Assembly: GCF_014773485.1 (NCBI RefSeq)
Contig: NZ_JACXBP010000005.1
Location: 62,001-126,000, forward strand
Direction of reading: 5' to 3'
DNA length: 64,000 nucleotides
Source: Erwinia aphidicola
Lineage (GTDB): Bacteria; Pseudomonadota; Gammaproteobacteria; Enterobacterales; Enterobacteriaceae
Below, in pieces: positions 1 to 8,874 of the stretch. How positions within the stretch are numbered: the first letter of the stretch is position 1; each line of letters starts with the position of its first letter. Below the pieces are notes generated by a model. That model worked only from the letters and a program-made list of their open reading frames with translations. It searched no databases and was not told where the DNA came from. The position numbers and the translations under genes were made by a program.

Positions 1-35
1 ACCATGCGCCGCTGGCGGTGGAGATCCACCTATGA
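1..35 (+). CDS. ybhP: YbhP C-terminal end (partial)
   Basis: The first bases read in frame as the end of a protein, ...HAPLAVEIHL followed by TGA at 33-35. The stop overlaps the clsB start as ATGA, which implies translational coupling. In E. coli the gene in this position is ybhP, a member of the endonuclease/exonuclease/phosphatase family, and the HAPL tail fits the conserved final histidine region of that fold. Only eleven codons are present, so the identity rests mainly on synteny. Confidence 0.65.
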   Translation, partial: HAPLAVEIHL

Positions 36-1273
36 ACCAGTGGCAGGAAGGTAATCAGATCAGGCTGCTGGAAAATGGCGAGGAATTTTTCCCGCGCGTT
101 TTCGGGGCAATTCAGCGCGCCCAGCACAGCCTGCTGTTGGAAACATTTATCCTGTTTAACGATGATGTCGGCCAGGCCCTGCACGCCGAACTGCTGGCGG
201 CAGCCCAGCGCGGGGTCAAGATTGAGATGATGGTCGACGGCTACGGCTCCCCGGACCTGCCGGACGAATTTGTCCACAGCCTCACCTCGCTCGGCGTGCG
301 CTTTCTGTATTACGATCCGCGCCCGCTGGTCCTTGGCATGCGCACCAACCTGTTTCGCCGCCTGCACCGCAAAATTGTGGTCGCCGATGGCGAGATCGCC
401 TTTGTCGGCGGCATCAACTACTCGGCGGAGCACAACGCCAGCTACGGTCCGGAAGCGAAGCAGGATTATGCGGTGGAGGTTAAAGGGCCCATCGTCGGCG
501 ATATTGCCGCTTACGTGCAGCAGCAGATGGGCAGCGAGCAGAAAATCCGTCGCTGGTGGGGACAGCGCTCGCACCGCCCGGCACATAACGCCAGGCCGGG
601 CAACGCGCAGGCGCTGCTGGTGTATCGCGACAATCATGAGCACCGCGATGACATCGAGCAGCACTATATCGATATGCTGAAGAGTGCGCAGCAAGACGTC
701 ATTATCGCCAATGCCTACTTCTTCCCCGGCTATCGCCTGCTGCGCGAAATGCGCAACGCGGCGCGGCGCGGCGTGCGCGTGCGGCTGATCGTGCAGGGCA
801 AGCCGGATATGCCGATCGTCAAGGTCGGCGCCGAGCTGCTGTATAACTACCTGGTGGAGGGCGGCGTGGAGGTTTACGAGTACTGCCGCCGCCCGCTGCA
901 CGCCAAAATCGCGGTGCAGGATCAACAGTGGTCAACCGTCGGTTCCAGCAATCTCGACCCGCTCAGCCTGTCGCTCAATCTGGAAGCGAATCTGATGATT
1001 CACGATCGCGACTTTAACCAGTGCGTGCGTGACAACCTCGAGGGGCTGCTGGCGGCGGACTGCCAGCGCGTGCAGGAGAGCCAGCTGCCGAAACGCAACT
1101 GGTGGCAGCTGGGCAAAGGCGTGCTGGTTTTCCATTTTCTGCGTCATTTCCCGGCGATTGCCGGCTGGCTGCCCGCCCACACGCCGAAGCTGGCGCAGGT
1201 ACCGCCCCCGGCCCAGCCGGAGATGGAAACCCAGGACAGGGTCGAGACCCCCAACGAAGGAGTTAAACCCTGA
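32..1273 (+). CDS. clsB: Cardiolipin synthase B
   Basis: ClsB belongs to the phospholipase D superfamily and makes cardiolipin, and in E. coli also phosphatidylglycerol, at the inner membrane. Two HKD catalytic motifs are visible: HRKIVVADGEIAFVGG beginning at His112 and HAKIAVQDQQWSTVGSSN beginning at His290. The 413-residue length matches the family. It begins within the stop codon of ybhP, and its own stop overlaps ybhN by one base (TGATG), so ybhP-clsB-ybhN form a coupled operon as in E. coli. The C-terminal tail is proline-rich and poorly conserved. Confidence 0.96.
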   Translation: MNQWQEGNQIRLLENGEEFFPRVFGAIQRAQHSLLLETFILFNDDVGQALHAELLAAAQRGVKIEMMVDGYGSPDLPDEFVHSLTSLGVRFLYYDPRPLVLGMRTNLFRRLHRKIVVADGEIAFVGGINYSAEHNASYGPEAKQDYAVEVKGPIVGDIAAYVQQQMGSEQKIRRWWGQRSHRPAHNARPGNAQALLVYRDNHEHRDDIEQHYIDMLKSAQQDVIIANAYFFPGYRLLREMRNAARRGVRVRLIVQGKPDMPIVKVGAELLYNYLVEGGVEVYEYCRRPLHAKIAVQDQQWSTVGSSNLDPLSLSLNLEANLMIHDRDFNQCVRDNLEGLLAADCQRVQESQLPKRNWWQLGKGVLVFHFLRHFPAIAGWLPAHTPKLAQVPPPAQPEMETQDRVETPNEGVKP

Positions 1274-2223
1274 TGGCTAAAGCGCATACTCTCTGGAGCC
1301 GGGCGAAGAAGGTTCTGACCTGGCTGTTCTTTATCGCGGTAATCGTATTGCTGGTGGTCTATGCCCGCCAGGTGAACTGGGCCGACGTTTGGGATGTGGT
1401 GGTCAACTACAATCGCGTCGCGATCCTGGGGGCCGTGGCGCTGGTGGTGGTCAGCTACCTCACCTACGGCGTGTACGATCTGATTGGCCGCGCCTACTGC
1501 GGGCACAAGCTGGCGAAACGCCAGGTGATGCTGGTGTCGTTTATCTGCTACGCCTTTAACCTGACGCTCAGCACCTGGGTCGGCGGCGTGGCGATGCGCT
1601 ATCGCCTCTACTCGCGGCTCGGCCTTGGCGGCAGCACCATTACGCGCATCTTCTCCCTGAGCATTGCGACTAACTGGCTGGGCTATGTTCTGGTCGCCGG
1701 GATTGTGTTCAGCGCAGCGATGGTGCGGGTGCCGGACGGCTGGTTTATTGGTGCCGGAACCCTGCGGGTGATAGGCATCTGCCTGCTGGCGTTTGTCGCG
1801 GTTTATCTGGCGCTGTGTGCCTTTTCCAAACGCCGCCGCTGGACCATCAAGGGGCAGAAGCTGGCGCTGCCGTCGCTGCGCATGGCGCTGATCCAGTTCG
1901 CGGTTTCCAGCGCTAACTGGCTGGTGATGGGGGCGATTATCTGGCTGCTGCTGATGCAAAAGGTCGATTTCCCGCAGGTGCTGGGGGTGTTGCTCATCAG
2001 CAGTATTGCCGGGGTGATTATTCATATTCCCGCCGGGATTGGCGTGCTGGAGGCGGTGTTCCTGGCGCTGCTGCGCGGAGAACCCATCTCACACGGCGCG
2101 ATTATCGCCGCGCTGCTGGCCTATCGGGTACTCTATTTTATCGCCCCGCTGCTGCTGGCGCTGGTGATGTATCTGTGGCTGGAGGGTCGGGCGAAGACGT
2201 TGAGAGCGAAGAATTTAGCGTAA
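1273..2223 (+). CDS. ybhN: YbhN, flippase-like (UPF0104/LPG synthase TM) membrane protein
   Basis: This is a 316-residue polytopic inner-membrane protein with about seven or eight hydrophobic segments, starting with one at roughly residues 15-30. It belongs to the family of lysylphosphatidylglycerol-synthase-type membrane domains (UPF0104). The exact substrate is not known from sequence. Its one-base overlap with clsB suggests a role linked to cardiolipin or phospholipid handling. A conserved NLTLSTWVGG stretch lies near residue 95. Two REP-like palindromes follow the stop codon. Confidence 0.92.
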   Translation: MAKAHTLWSRAKKVLTWLFFIAVIVLLVVYARQVNWADVWDVVVNYNRVAILGAVALVVVSYLTYGVYDLIGRAYCGHKLAKRQVMLVSFICYAFNLTLSTWVGGVAMRYRLYSRLGLGGSTITRIFSLSIATNWLGYVLVAGIVFSAAMVRVPDGWFIGAGTLRVIGICLLAFVAVYLALCAFSKRRRWTIKGQKLALPSLRMALIQFAVSSANWLVMGAIIWLLLMQKVDFPQVLGVLLISSIAGVIIHIPAGIGVLEAVFLALLRGEPISHGAIIAALLAYRVLYFIAPLLLALVMYLWLEGRAKTLRAKNLA

Positions 2224-2227
2224 ACGA

Positions 2228-2289
2228 GGGCGACCGAATAAAGGTCGCCCCTTACAGCACGTTGGGGCGGCCCCTTTTTCGGTCCGCCC
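2228..2289. repeat. Pair of REP-like palindromes
   Basis: Two hairpins lie between the convergent ybhN and ybhL genes. The first has an exact 8-bp stem, GGGCGACC at 2228-2235 and GGTCGCCC at 2243-2250, with loop GAATAAA and a CTTACA flank. The second is imperfect (GGGCGGCCC to GGTCCGCCC, ending at 2289) with a T-rich loop. They belong to the palindrome family seen at seven other sites in the window. Confidence 0.85.
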
Positions 2290-2295
2290 TTCGCG

Positions 2296-3006
2296 TCAAC
2301 GGCGGTTGCCGAAGATACGCAGCAGCATCAGGAACAGGTTGATAAAGTCGAGATACAGCGTCAGCGCACCCATAATCGAGTAGCGGCGCAGGTTCTCCTT
2401 GTCATCAACGTTGATCCCTTCACCGATGTTTTTCAGCTTCTGGGTGTCATAGGCGGTCAGGCCGACAAACACCACCACGCCAATATAGGTCACTGCCCAC
2501 ATCAGCGCGCTGCTTTTCAGCCAGATATTCACCAGTGACGCCAGCACGATGCCAATCAGCGCCATAAACAGCATGCTGCCCATTCCGCTCAGATCGCGTT
2601 TTGTGGTGTAACCCCACAGGCTCATCGCGCCAAACATCCCGCCGGTAACCAGGAAGGTGCTGGCAATCGAAGAGTAGGTATAGACGAGGAAAATACTCGC
2701 CATGGTCAGCCCGGTTAGCGCTGAATAGAGCATAAACAGGCCGGTTGCAGCGGCTCCGCTCAGCTTGTGCACCATGCCTGACAGCACAAACACCAGCCCC
2801 AGCTGCACGATAATCAGGCCGAAGAAGGTGATGCGATTGGCAAATACCAGCTCCATCACCGCCGGCGTATTCGCCGCGAACCAGGAAACAAACGCCGTTA
2901 ACAGCAAGCCACAGGTCATCCAGCCGTAAACCTGCGCCATATAGACGGACAGGCCCGCGCTGGCACGCTGGACAATGGTATCGTTGGATCGTGGATATCG
3001 GTCCAT
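2296..3006 (-). CDS. ybhL: YbhL, Bax inhibitor-1 family membrane protein
   Basis: This 236-residue protein belongs to the Bax1-I (TMBIM/YccA) family of inner-membrane proteins, which have seven hydrophobic helices and a possible ion-leak function. The family hallmark near the C-terminus, FVGLTAYDTQKLKNIGEG, is present, and the last hydrophobic segment ends in LLRIFGNRR. The length matches E. coli YbhL (234 residues). It is a single gene, convergent with ybhN. Confidence 0.95.
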   Translation of the reverse strand: MDRYPRSNDTIVQRASAGLSVYMAQVYGWMTCGLLLTAFVSWFAANTPAVMELVFANRITFFGLIIVQLGLVFVLSGMVHKLSGAAATGLFMLYSALTGLTMASIFLVYTYSSIASTFLVTGGMFGAMSLWGYTTKRDLSGMGSMLFMALIGIVLASLVNIWLKSSALMWAVTYIGVVVFVGLTAYDTQKLKNIGEGINVDDKENLRRYSIMGALTLYLDFINLFLMLLRIFGNRR

Positions 3007-3315
3007 GATGCTCCCCTTAATAGATGGATGAAAAGTGAGTTAAACCTCAAACAAGTCTGGCACATACCGCCCCGCCTGCGCCAGCCCGAAAGCGCGCGGA
3101 TTTGTTGCTGATTGCGGCGCGATTGAGTTTAGCACTTCATCATGTGTCATTATTGGTGGGTAAATTCACCGAGGAGCTGTTGCTGGCTTTACTGCTAACC
3201 GCCTGCGGGAGAGGTAGTCCGCGTCAAGACGACAGAAATCTGTTTTCTGAGGATAAAATATTAACCGTTTTTTTCCATGGTGTTGCTGCCAGTGAGGTGC
3301 GCTAAAAATTAACGT
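3007..3315. other. Intergenic region, no supported gene
   Basis: This stretch holds the presumed ybhL promoter and leader near 3010-3060; GGGGAG at about 3013-3018 is its ribosome-binding site. A 67-codon open frame on the plus strand has no convincing ribosome-binding site or recognisable protein character. GC content falls sharply after about 3230, marking the left edge of an AT-rich block. Confidence 0.5.
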
Positions 3316-3954
3316 TTAAGCCGATAATTTATCATTTTTCTTGAACAGCAAGCCTAAATCACAGGTAAAGGGACGGCTAAGTATATAAAAATGAGCCATA
3401 TTTTTGCACCCAATTTTACCTAACGCAGACAGCTTGTGTGAACTCACCGTTTTGCAATTTATATTAAATTTATTACTTATTATCCCTGATCCACTCCCTG
3501 TTATAAACTCATGTAAAACATCAAACTCCCTCTTAGTCAGAAACTTCCTCACCTTTCTTTTGGGCGTGGGTTCGAATCTGTATGAAAACTGCAATCCGCA
3601 CAACTTATTTAGCAGGTGAACGATATCCTTTCGATTAACTTTCAATGTATTAGGGTACAAAATATCAGTAAGAAGCTCCTGAAAAACCCCGCAAGTAATC
3701 ATTATCATTCTCGCATGGTTATTTATTATCTCGGTCATTGATGTTTTAACGCTAAACGTACATGTCTGCCAGGAAAGGAGATCCAGAAGAACAATATCCG
3801 CCTCATTGACCTCACTACCGATAAAACTTTCGAGATTTAAACACTCCACCCTACGATTTAGCGCGGGTAAAAACCCAACCCCCGCACAGAGGAATGTATC
3901 GTCAGAGATCAGTAGAATATTCCTAAATTTCATACTGCAGATTTTATTTAACAT
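3316..3954 (-). CDS. LuxR-type helix-turn-helix regulator (RcsA/FimZ-like layout)
   Basis: This 212-residue protein has an N-terminal receiver-like region and a C-terminal LuxR/GerE DNA-binding domain. The HTH lies at roughly residues 143-195: FLTKREFDVLHEFITG, then SNKFNINCKTVSSHK. The N-terminal half has the ISDD and IVLLDLL fragments of a receiver fold but no clear acceptor aspartate motif, so it is probably a phosphorylation-independent pseudo-receiver. The start at 3954 is preceded by AGAGG; Met8 (3933) is an alternative. The gene is visibly AT-rich compared with its neighbours and is divergent from the small ORF at 4110. The target is unknown. Confidence 0.82.
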   Translation of the reverse strand: MLNKICSMKFRNILLISDDTFLCAGVGFLPALNRRVECLNLESFIGSEVNEADIVLLDLLSWQTCTFSVKTSMTEIINNHARMIMITCGVFQELLTDILYPNTLKVNRKDIVHLLNKLCGLQFSYRFEPTPKRKVRKFLTKREFDVLHEFITGSGSGIISNKFNINCKTVSSHKLSALGKIGCKNMAHFYILSRPFTCDLGLLFKKNDKLSA

Positions 3955-4109
3955 AGCAACCTCTACCTGTCAGGTAAAAATACTCCCTTGATTAAAACTA
4001 TACTCAAACTTAATTTTTTTTCAAACTATAGACATTGGGCATTTTTGGTATTAAAAATCTTTCTTACGGAATATTCTTACTAAAGACGACATAAGAGAGA
4101 GCGTGTAAA

Positions 4110-4298
4110 ATGTTACAACTATTACTTTTATTCACCTTGCCTTTAATCATATTTTTCAGCATTTTATATCACTATCAAACCAAAAAAAGGAGGAAAATTT
4201 ACTATAGAAATCATAACAATAAAGAGCTTGCACATATTAAAGGGCGAAGAACAAAGATTTTTTTGACGCTTATAAAGAGACTTATTGGAAAGAAATAG
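4110..4298 (+). CDS. Small membrane protein with highly basic tail (hypothetical)
   Basis: This 62-codon ORF encodes one strongly hydrophobic segment (residues 1-22, Leu/Ile/Phe-rich) followed by a tail with about fifteen Lys/Arg and only one acidic residue, ending LIKRLIGKK. No family was recognised. A weak purine run (AAGAGAGAG) lies upstream. The ORF is divergent from the LuxR-type gene across about 155 bases and shares its AT-rich composition. The protein could be a membrane-anchored or membrane-active peptide controlled by that regulator, but its expression is unproven. Confidence 0.45.
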   Translation: MLQLLLLFTLPLIIFFSILYHYQTKKRRKIYYRNHNNKELAHIKGRRTKIFLTLIKRLIGKK

Positions 4299-4955
4299 CC
4301 AGTTAATACCAACACCCTACCCGCTATTAAAACCTGGGGTTATGCGTTGAAATTTTGCAAAGGGGGCAATGCCCCCGCTATTAGGAGATAAACTATTTTT
4401 TTATTTTTAGGATTTTCACCAAGAAAAAATCGGCATGGTAGAGACCAGGGTAGAGATCGATACTGAATGTTCCTAAATCAAGTTTGCCCCGAAGCGAAAA
4501 AAACTATCAAGAAAAATAGAGTACAGCCTCGCAAGCAATGATACCGTACGGAATAGCGTTAAAATAACCAATAAGCAACACGCCTTAACCTCTCCCGGTT
4601 TCCTGATGCTATCCGCTACATTCACCTGATTGATATAACGAGAGCACATTGTCTTATTCATGCGCTATTTATTACCCACCTGAACATTACTTCCTACTTA
4701 ACACCTGACCTTGCCAATAGGAAAATAATGGACTCGGGGGAAGTCATTCGACACCCAAAGCTGGATCGTATTGATTGCCAGGGCTTTTGCCGATCTTCAG
4801 CGCTAAATTACAGCGCAAAATCACCCGCTGGGCAGCCACAACTGGCTCTGATCGCTTAACTGACGCAGGGCAAAGTGTGATGATTATCCGAGGTCGTAAC
4901 TGACAGGCAGAGTTTTATCTCACGCCGAATTTATCCAATAAATCCATCTGCCGGA
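4299..4955. other. Intergenic region without recognised genes
   Basis: A perfect hairpin GGGGGC-AAT-GCCCCC lies at 4362-4376 but lacks a T-tract. A 62-codon minus-strand frame (4473-4661) has no ribosome-binding site and no recognisable features. The composition shifts from AT-rich back to that of the host at about 4720. The region may be remnants of acquired DNA, but nothing in it can be named. Confidence 0.5.
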
Positions 4956-4982
4956 TAAAGATTGCTCACTGACTGCCGATAG
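4956..4982 (+). promoter_or_regulatory. Sigma-28 (FliA) flagellar promoter
   Basis: TAAAGATT at 4956-4963, an 11-base spacer and GCCGATAG at 4975-4982 match the class 3 flagellar consensus TAAAGTTT-N11-GCCGATAA with one mismatch in each element. The spacing is exact. It points at the chemoreceptor gene starting at 5052, giving a leader of about 60 bases, and indicates expression with the flagellar regulon. Confidence 0.88.
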
Positions 4983-5051
4983 ACTGAGCAAAGGAGGTTG
5001 CAAAACAGGAAGTGACTAACGGGTACATTTTGCCACATCGGGGAAGGTCAC

Positions 5052-6998
5052 ATGCAGAGTCAGACAGTAGCAAAAAAGAGAATGAGCACCCGCACGCTGA
5101 TGCTGCTCACTGGGGTACTGACAATTACCCTGGGTTTCAGCCTCACCATTGGCTTGCTGAGCTGGCAGTCGAGCCAGCAGCAGAAAAAGCTGGCGGAAGA
5201 TTATCTCGGGCAGATCGCCCAGAGCCAGGCGCTATCGGTGCAGAAAGAGCTGGAGTATGCACGCACCGTCGCAGCCGCCATGGGCCAGAGCCTGATTGCC
5301 CTACCCGCCGCGGGCATCACTGACCGCGCTCAGGCGGAACAGATTATGGTCTATGCGCTGAAGATGAACCCCAGCTATCTGTCGATGTCGGCGGTTCTCG
5401 AACCCAATGTTTTAGATGGACGCGATGCGGAGTTCGCCAGCCAGCCTGGTTCGCCGCCGGGTGGGCGCTTCTCGCGCTATGTCGATCGGGATAAAGCGGG
5501 TGCCTATCAAAGCCATCTGATGGGGACATTTCTCACCCCGGGTGATGGCGACTACTATCTGGTACCACGCAAGCTGGAACGCGACACGCTGGCCGAACCT
5601 TACAGCTTCGCCTATGAAGGCGTCCCCACCCTGCTGACCTCCGTTTCGGCGGTGATTTTTGATGATGGCAAGGTGAAAGCCGTGACCACCTCCGATATTT
5701 CACTCGCCTCGCTGCAGGAAAAAGTGAGTAAAATCAAACCGTGGCAAGGCGCAGGCTATGCCATGCTGCTCTCTACCGCCGGTAAGGTGGTTTCCAGCCC
5801 AAACAAGGACGATGCCGGTAAGCCCTATAAAGGCGAAACCGACAAGTTCAGCAGCCAGATAATCCAGCGCTACGACCCGGTTTTGGGTGAGGATGTGCTG
5901 CAAACCTGGCGTCCGATCACCGTTGGCAACAGCCAGGCTTCATGGTATCTCGGCGTTGCCGCGCCGGTGAAGCTGGTGATGGCCGCGGCGAACCGCCAGC
6001 TGATGTATGCGCTGATAATGGCGGTGATCAGTATTGTGGTGGTGTGCGGCGTGCTGGGGCTGGTGTTCAGCCGCAAAGTGGCGAAACCGATCGGCGGGGA
6101 GCCGCGTCAGGCGGCGGATATTGCGCTGGCGGTGGCAGAGGGCGATCTCAGCGCCACTATCCCGGTGAAAGAGAACGATAAGCAGAGTATTTTCTTCGCC
6201 ATGCAGACCATGCAGCACCAGCTGCGCAATATGGTGGGTGAGATTATCTCCGCCAGCGACTCGGTACGTCAGGGGGCGGAAGAGATCGCCAGCGGCAACC
6301 TTGACCTCGCTTCACGCACCGAGCAGCAGGCTGCGGCGCTGGAAGAGACGGCAGCCAGCATGGAGCAGTTAACCGCCACGGTGAAGCACAATGCTGATAA
6401 TGCCCACCAGGCAACGGCGCTGACGGATAACGCTACCGACATCGCCCGGCGCGGCGAGCAGCTGGTGTCGCAGGTGGTGCAGATTATGCAGCAGATTGAT
6501 GAGAGCTCGCAGAAGATTGGTGCTATCACCAGCATTATCAACGGCATTGCCTTCCAGACCAATATTCTGGCGCTGAACGCGGCGGTTGAAGCAGCACGCG
6601 CCGGGGAGCAGGGGCGCGGCTTTGCGGTGGTGGCGGCGGAAGTGCGCAGCCTGGCACAGCGCAGCGCCAATGCGGTGAAGGATATCTCCGCGCTGATCGC
6701 CGAATCGACCCAGCGCGTCGACCACGGGGTGGATCTGGTGCAGAGCGCCGGGAAAACCATGCAGGAGATGACGCAGGCGGTAAACTCGGTGAAGACCATT
6801 ATCGGCGAGATTGTGCATGCCTCCGATGAACAGTCGCAGGGCATCGGTCAGGTGACGGTCGCGGTCAATCAGATGGATGGCGCAACGCAGCAGAACTCCG
6901 CGCTGGTGCAGCAGATGTCGGCCGCCGCCGCATCGCTGGAGGATCAGGCGAAGACGCTGGCGCAGACCGTGCAGCTGTTTAAGCTGGAAACGGCGTAA
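5052..6998 (+). CDS. Methyl-accepting chemotaxis protein (Cache-type sensor)
   Basis: This is a 648-residue chemoreceptor. An N-terminal membrane helix (about residues 15-35) precedes a large periplasmic sensor of double-Cache type (about 40-300; note the FSRYV and DYYLVPRK region). A second helix (about 315-340) is followed by a HAMP domain and a cytoplasmic signalling hairpin. The hairpin tip carries the conserved [20 protein letters not shown] motif. The protein lacks an obvious C-terminal NWETF-type CheR-binding pentapeptide, ending VQLFKLETA. The ATG follows GGGAAGG. The ligand is unknown. It stands alone behind a FliA promoter. Confidence 0.93.
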   Translation: MQSQTVAKKRMSTRTLMLLTGVLTITLGFSLTIGLLSWQSSQQQKKLAEDYLGQIAQSQALSVQKELEYARTVAAAMGQSLIALPAAGITDRAQAEQIMVYALKMNPSYLSMSAVLEPNVLDGRDAEFASQPGSPPGGRFSRYVDRDKAGAYQSHLMGTFLTPGDGDYYLVPRKLERDTLAEPYSFAYEGVPTLLTSVSAVIFDDGKVKAVTTSDISLASLQEKVSKIKPWQGAGYAMLLSTAGKVVSSPNKDDAGKPYKGETDKFSSQIIQRYDPVLGEDVLQTWRPITVGNSQASWYLGVAAPVKLVMAAANRQLMYALIMAVISIVVVCGVLGLVFSRKVAKPIGGEPRQAADIALAVAEGDLSATIPVKENDKQSIFFAMQTMQHQLRNMVGEIISASDSVRQGAEEIASGNLDLASRTEQQAAALEETAASMEQLTATVKHNADNAHQATALTDNATDIARRGEQLVSQVVQIMQQIDESSQKIGAITSIINGIAFQTNILALNAAVEAARAGEQGRGFAVVAAEVRSLAQRSANAVKDISALIAESTQRVDHGVDLVQSAGKTMQEMTQAVNSVKTIIGEIVHASDEQSQGIGQVTVAVNQMDGATQQNSALVQQMSAAAASLEDQAKTLAQTVQLFKLETA

Positions 6999-7008
6999 CG
7001 GGGATCGA

Positions 7009-7038
7009 GGGCCGACCAGAAAAGCGGTCGGCCCCTAC
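7009..7038. repeat. REP-like palindrome with CTAC foot
   Basis: GGGCCGACC at 7009-7017 pairs exactly with GGTCGGCCC at 7026-7034 (9 bp, loop AGAAAAGC) and is followed by CTAC. It lies just after the chemoreceptor stop codon and ahead of the 49-bp tandem array. Confidence 0.85.
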
Positions 7039-7051
7039 ACCAGAGCGTAAC

Positions 7052-7281
7052 CGTAGGGGCCGATCATCTTTTTCGATCGGCCCGTCAAACCGGCTGTAAC
7101 CGCAGGGGCCGATCATCTTTTTCGATCGGCCCAGCAAACCGGCTGTAACCGTAGGGGCCGATCATCTTTTTCGATCGGCCCGTCGAACCGGCTGTAACCG
7201 TAGGGGCCGATCATCTTTTTCGATCGGCCCGTCGAACCGGCTGTAACCGCAGGGGCCGATCATCCTTTTCGATCGGCCCGT
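7052..7281. repeat. Tandem array: five copies of a 49-bp REP-like unit
   Basis: The unit starts C-G-(T/C)-AGGGG at 7052, 7101, 7150, 7199 and 7248, exactly 49 bases apart; the last copy is truncated after its palindrome. Each unit has a 9-bp stem GGGCCGATC/GATCGGCCC with a T-rich loop, then a spacer of the type CGTCGAACCGGCTGTAAC. Copies differ at only a few positions (GTAG or GCAG foot, one loop base), so the expansion is recent. It lies between the convergent chemoreceptor and DUF1615 genes. Confidence 0.97.
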
Positions 7282-7290
7282 GACAGCAGA

Positions 7291-8382
7291 TTACTGACGG
7301 CTGATACAGCTCTGATAACGCGTATTCACGCGCTGGGCAAACCAGGCGGTGGTCAGATTACGGGTTATTTTCGGGCTTTCCAGCTTGATGCCCGGCAGCA
7401 CTTCTCGCGGTAATCTCTTACCGGCGTCTTTATCCGCCAGCGCGAATACCGACTTGTACAGGTCGGTTTTCTCGAAGTCGATGCTCTCCCCTTTCTCCAG
7501 CGCCCGACGGATCGCCCGCTCGCTGAAGTCCAGACGCTTGCCGAGGGTACGTACCGCTTTCTCGGTTGAGCCTGCACTGTCGGACCCGTAGTTGATCAGG
7601 TCACCATCCAGCGCCAGCTTGATGCCGCTCAGCCGGGATACCGCCGCCTGGAATGCGGCGTTACGGCTGGCATACCAGCCCGCGTTGAAGTCGGCAAAGC
7701 GATACAGCGGCGCAGTATAATTGGCCGGATAGCCCAGCAGATGCAGGGTACCGAACCACATCCCACCGCGTCGGCTGAAGACTTCGCGCCGGATCGAGCC
7801 GTCAACCTGATACGGGTAGCCTTTACTGTGCGCTTCGGCAAAGGCAATGCTGACCTGCATCGGGCCGCCGGTGTGGATCGGGTTGAGATTGCCAAACAGC
7901 TTCTGCCCCATCGGCACCATATCGATAAAATCATCGAAGATCGCGCTCAGCTCTTTTTCACTGGAGACATGATCGAGGCGATCGGCATAGCTTTTGCCGT
8001 TGGGGGATTTGATCAGCAGCGCGGTGCGCACCAGGAATGATGGGATATGCAGCTGCCCTGCGCGGCGGTCAATCTCGCCCCAGGCGATTTTCGGCAGGCC
8101 GGCCACATTGGCATCGGCGCTGAAGTTGGACTCCTGCCCGGTAACGGCGATCACCGCGCACAGATTGCTGACCGAAGGGTCAATCTCCTGGCCGTTGAAG
8201 GCGACATAGATATCGCTGGCCCAGCCCTGGCGATCGCTGACGCCGGGCGGTAACAGCCGGGCGATCTGGGCTTTCACATCGGTCGGGCGCGCGGCAGGCG
8301 TGGTTTTCGACGTCGGGTTACTACAGCCCGCCAGCACCAGCAGGGCCAGCGGCGCGAGGTGTCTCAAAGAGAAACGGCTCAT
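7291..8382 (-). CDS. DUF1615 family lipoprotein
   Basis: This 363-residue protein has a lipoprotein signal peptide with the lipobox LVLAGC (Cys about residue 20), so it should be anchored in the envelope. The remainder matches the DUF1615 family as remembered, with motifs such as TGQESNF and GPMQVS. Its function is not established. It lies 35 bases downstream of moaE on the same strand and could be a distal member of the moa transcription unit. A REP array separates it from the chemoreceptor. Confidence 0.82.
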   Translation of the reverse strand: MSRFSLRHLAPLALLVLAGCSNPTSKTTPAARPTDVKAQIARLLPPGVSDRQGWASDIYVAFNGQEIDPSVSNLCAVIAVTGQESNFSADANVAGLPKIAWGEIDRRAGQLHIPSFLVRTALLIKSPNGKSYADRLDHVSSEKELSAIFDDFIDMVPMGQKLFGNLNPIHTGGPMQVSIAFAEAHSKGYPYQVDGSIRREVFSRRGGMWFGTLHLLGYPANYTAPLYRFADFNAGWYASRNAAFQAAVSRLSGIKLALDGDLINYGSDSAGSTEKAVRTLGKRLDFSERAIRRALEKGESIDFEKTDLYKSVFALADKDAGKRLPREVLPGIKLESPKITRNLTTAWFAQRVNTRYQSCISRQ

Positions 8383-8417
8383 GAAAATCCTTAGCCAAAG
8401 AAAAGACGCAGTGTACC

Positions 8418-8873
8418 CTATTTTTCCCAGCGTGCGGCGGCGTCGCGGTCGCTCTGTTTAGCCTCGACCCAGCGCTCGCCGTCTGGCGTGGCTTCACGCT
8501 TCCAGAACGGCGCACGGGTTTTCAGCCGATCCATGATAAATTCCGCCGCGTCAAAGGCGGCACCACGGTGCGCGCCACTGACCCCCACCAGCACGATCTC
8601 ATCGCCCGGGAACAGTTCACCGACGCGATGGATGACGGTGACGCGCTGCATTGGCCAGCGGCGGCGCGCTTCGGCTACGATCTCCGCCAGCGCTTTTTCG
8701 GTCATGCCCGGATAGTGTTCGAGGGCCAGGGCACTGACGTTATCACCAAGGTTGTGATTGCGCACTTTGCCGGTAAAGGTCACCACCGCCCCATCTTCAT
8801 CGCAGGCGGCCAGCCACTGATACTCGTCGGCCATATTAAATGGTTCGCTGCCAACCCGAATTCGCGTCTCCAT
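8418..8873 (-). CDS. moaE: Molybdopterin synthase catalytic subunit
   Basis: MoaE is the large subunit of molybdopterin synthase, which inserts dithiolene sulfur carried by MoaD into precursor Z (cPMP). The chosen start gives METRIRVGSEPF and 151 residues, as in the family; an upstream in-frame start (8912) would read into moaD. The conserved tail FIMDRLKTRAPFWKRE contains the catalytic lysines. The ATG lies one base after the moaD stop codon, so the two are translated together. Confidence 0.96.
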   Translation of the reverse strand: METRIRVGSEPFNMADEYQWLAACDEDGAVVTFTGKVRNHNLGDNVSALALEHYPGMTEKALAEIVAEARRRWPMQRVTVIHRVGELFPGDEIVLVGVSGAHRGAAFDAAEFIMDRLKTRAPFWKREATPDGERWVEAKQSDRDAAARWEK

Positions 8874-8874
8874 C

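Noticed and set aside
3102-3305. 67-codon plus-strand ORF between ybhL and the LuxR-type gene
   Set aside because: No ribosome-binding site, and composition changes within the frame; it is probably chance.
4473-4661. 62-codon minus-strand ORF
   Set aside because: No ribosome-binding site, no family resemblance and a position in otherwise featureless AT-rich DNA.
7052-7281. CRISPR array
   Set aside because: The repeat and 'spacer' parts are both conserved, units are 49 bp with internal hairpins, and no cas genes are present; it is a tandem REP array.
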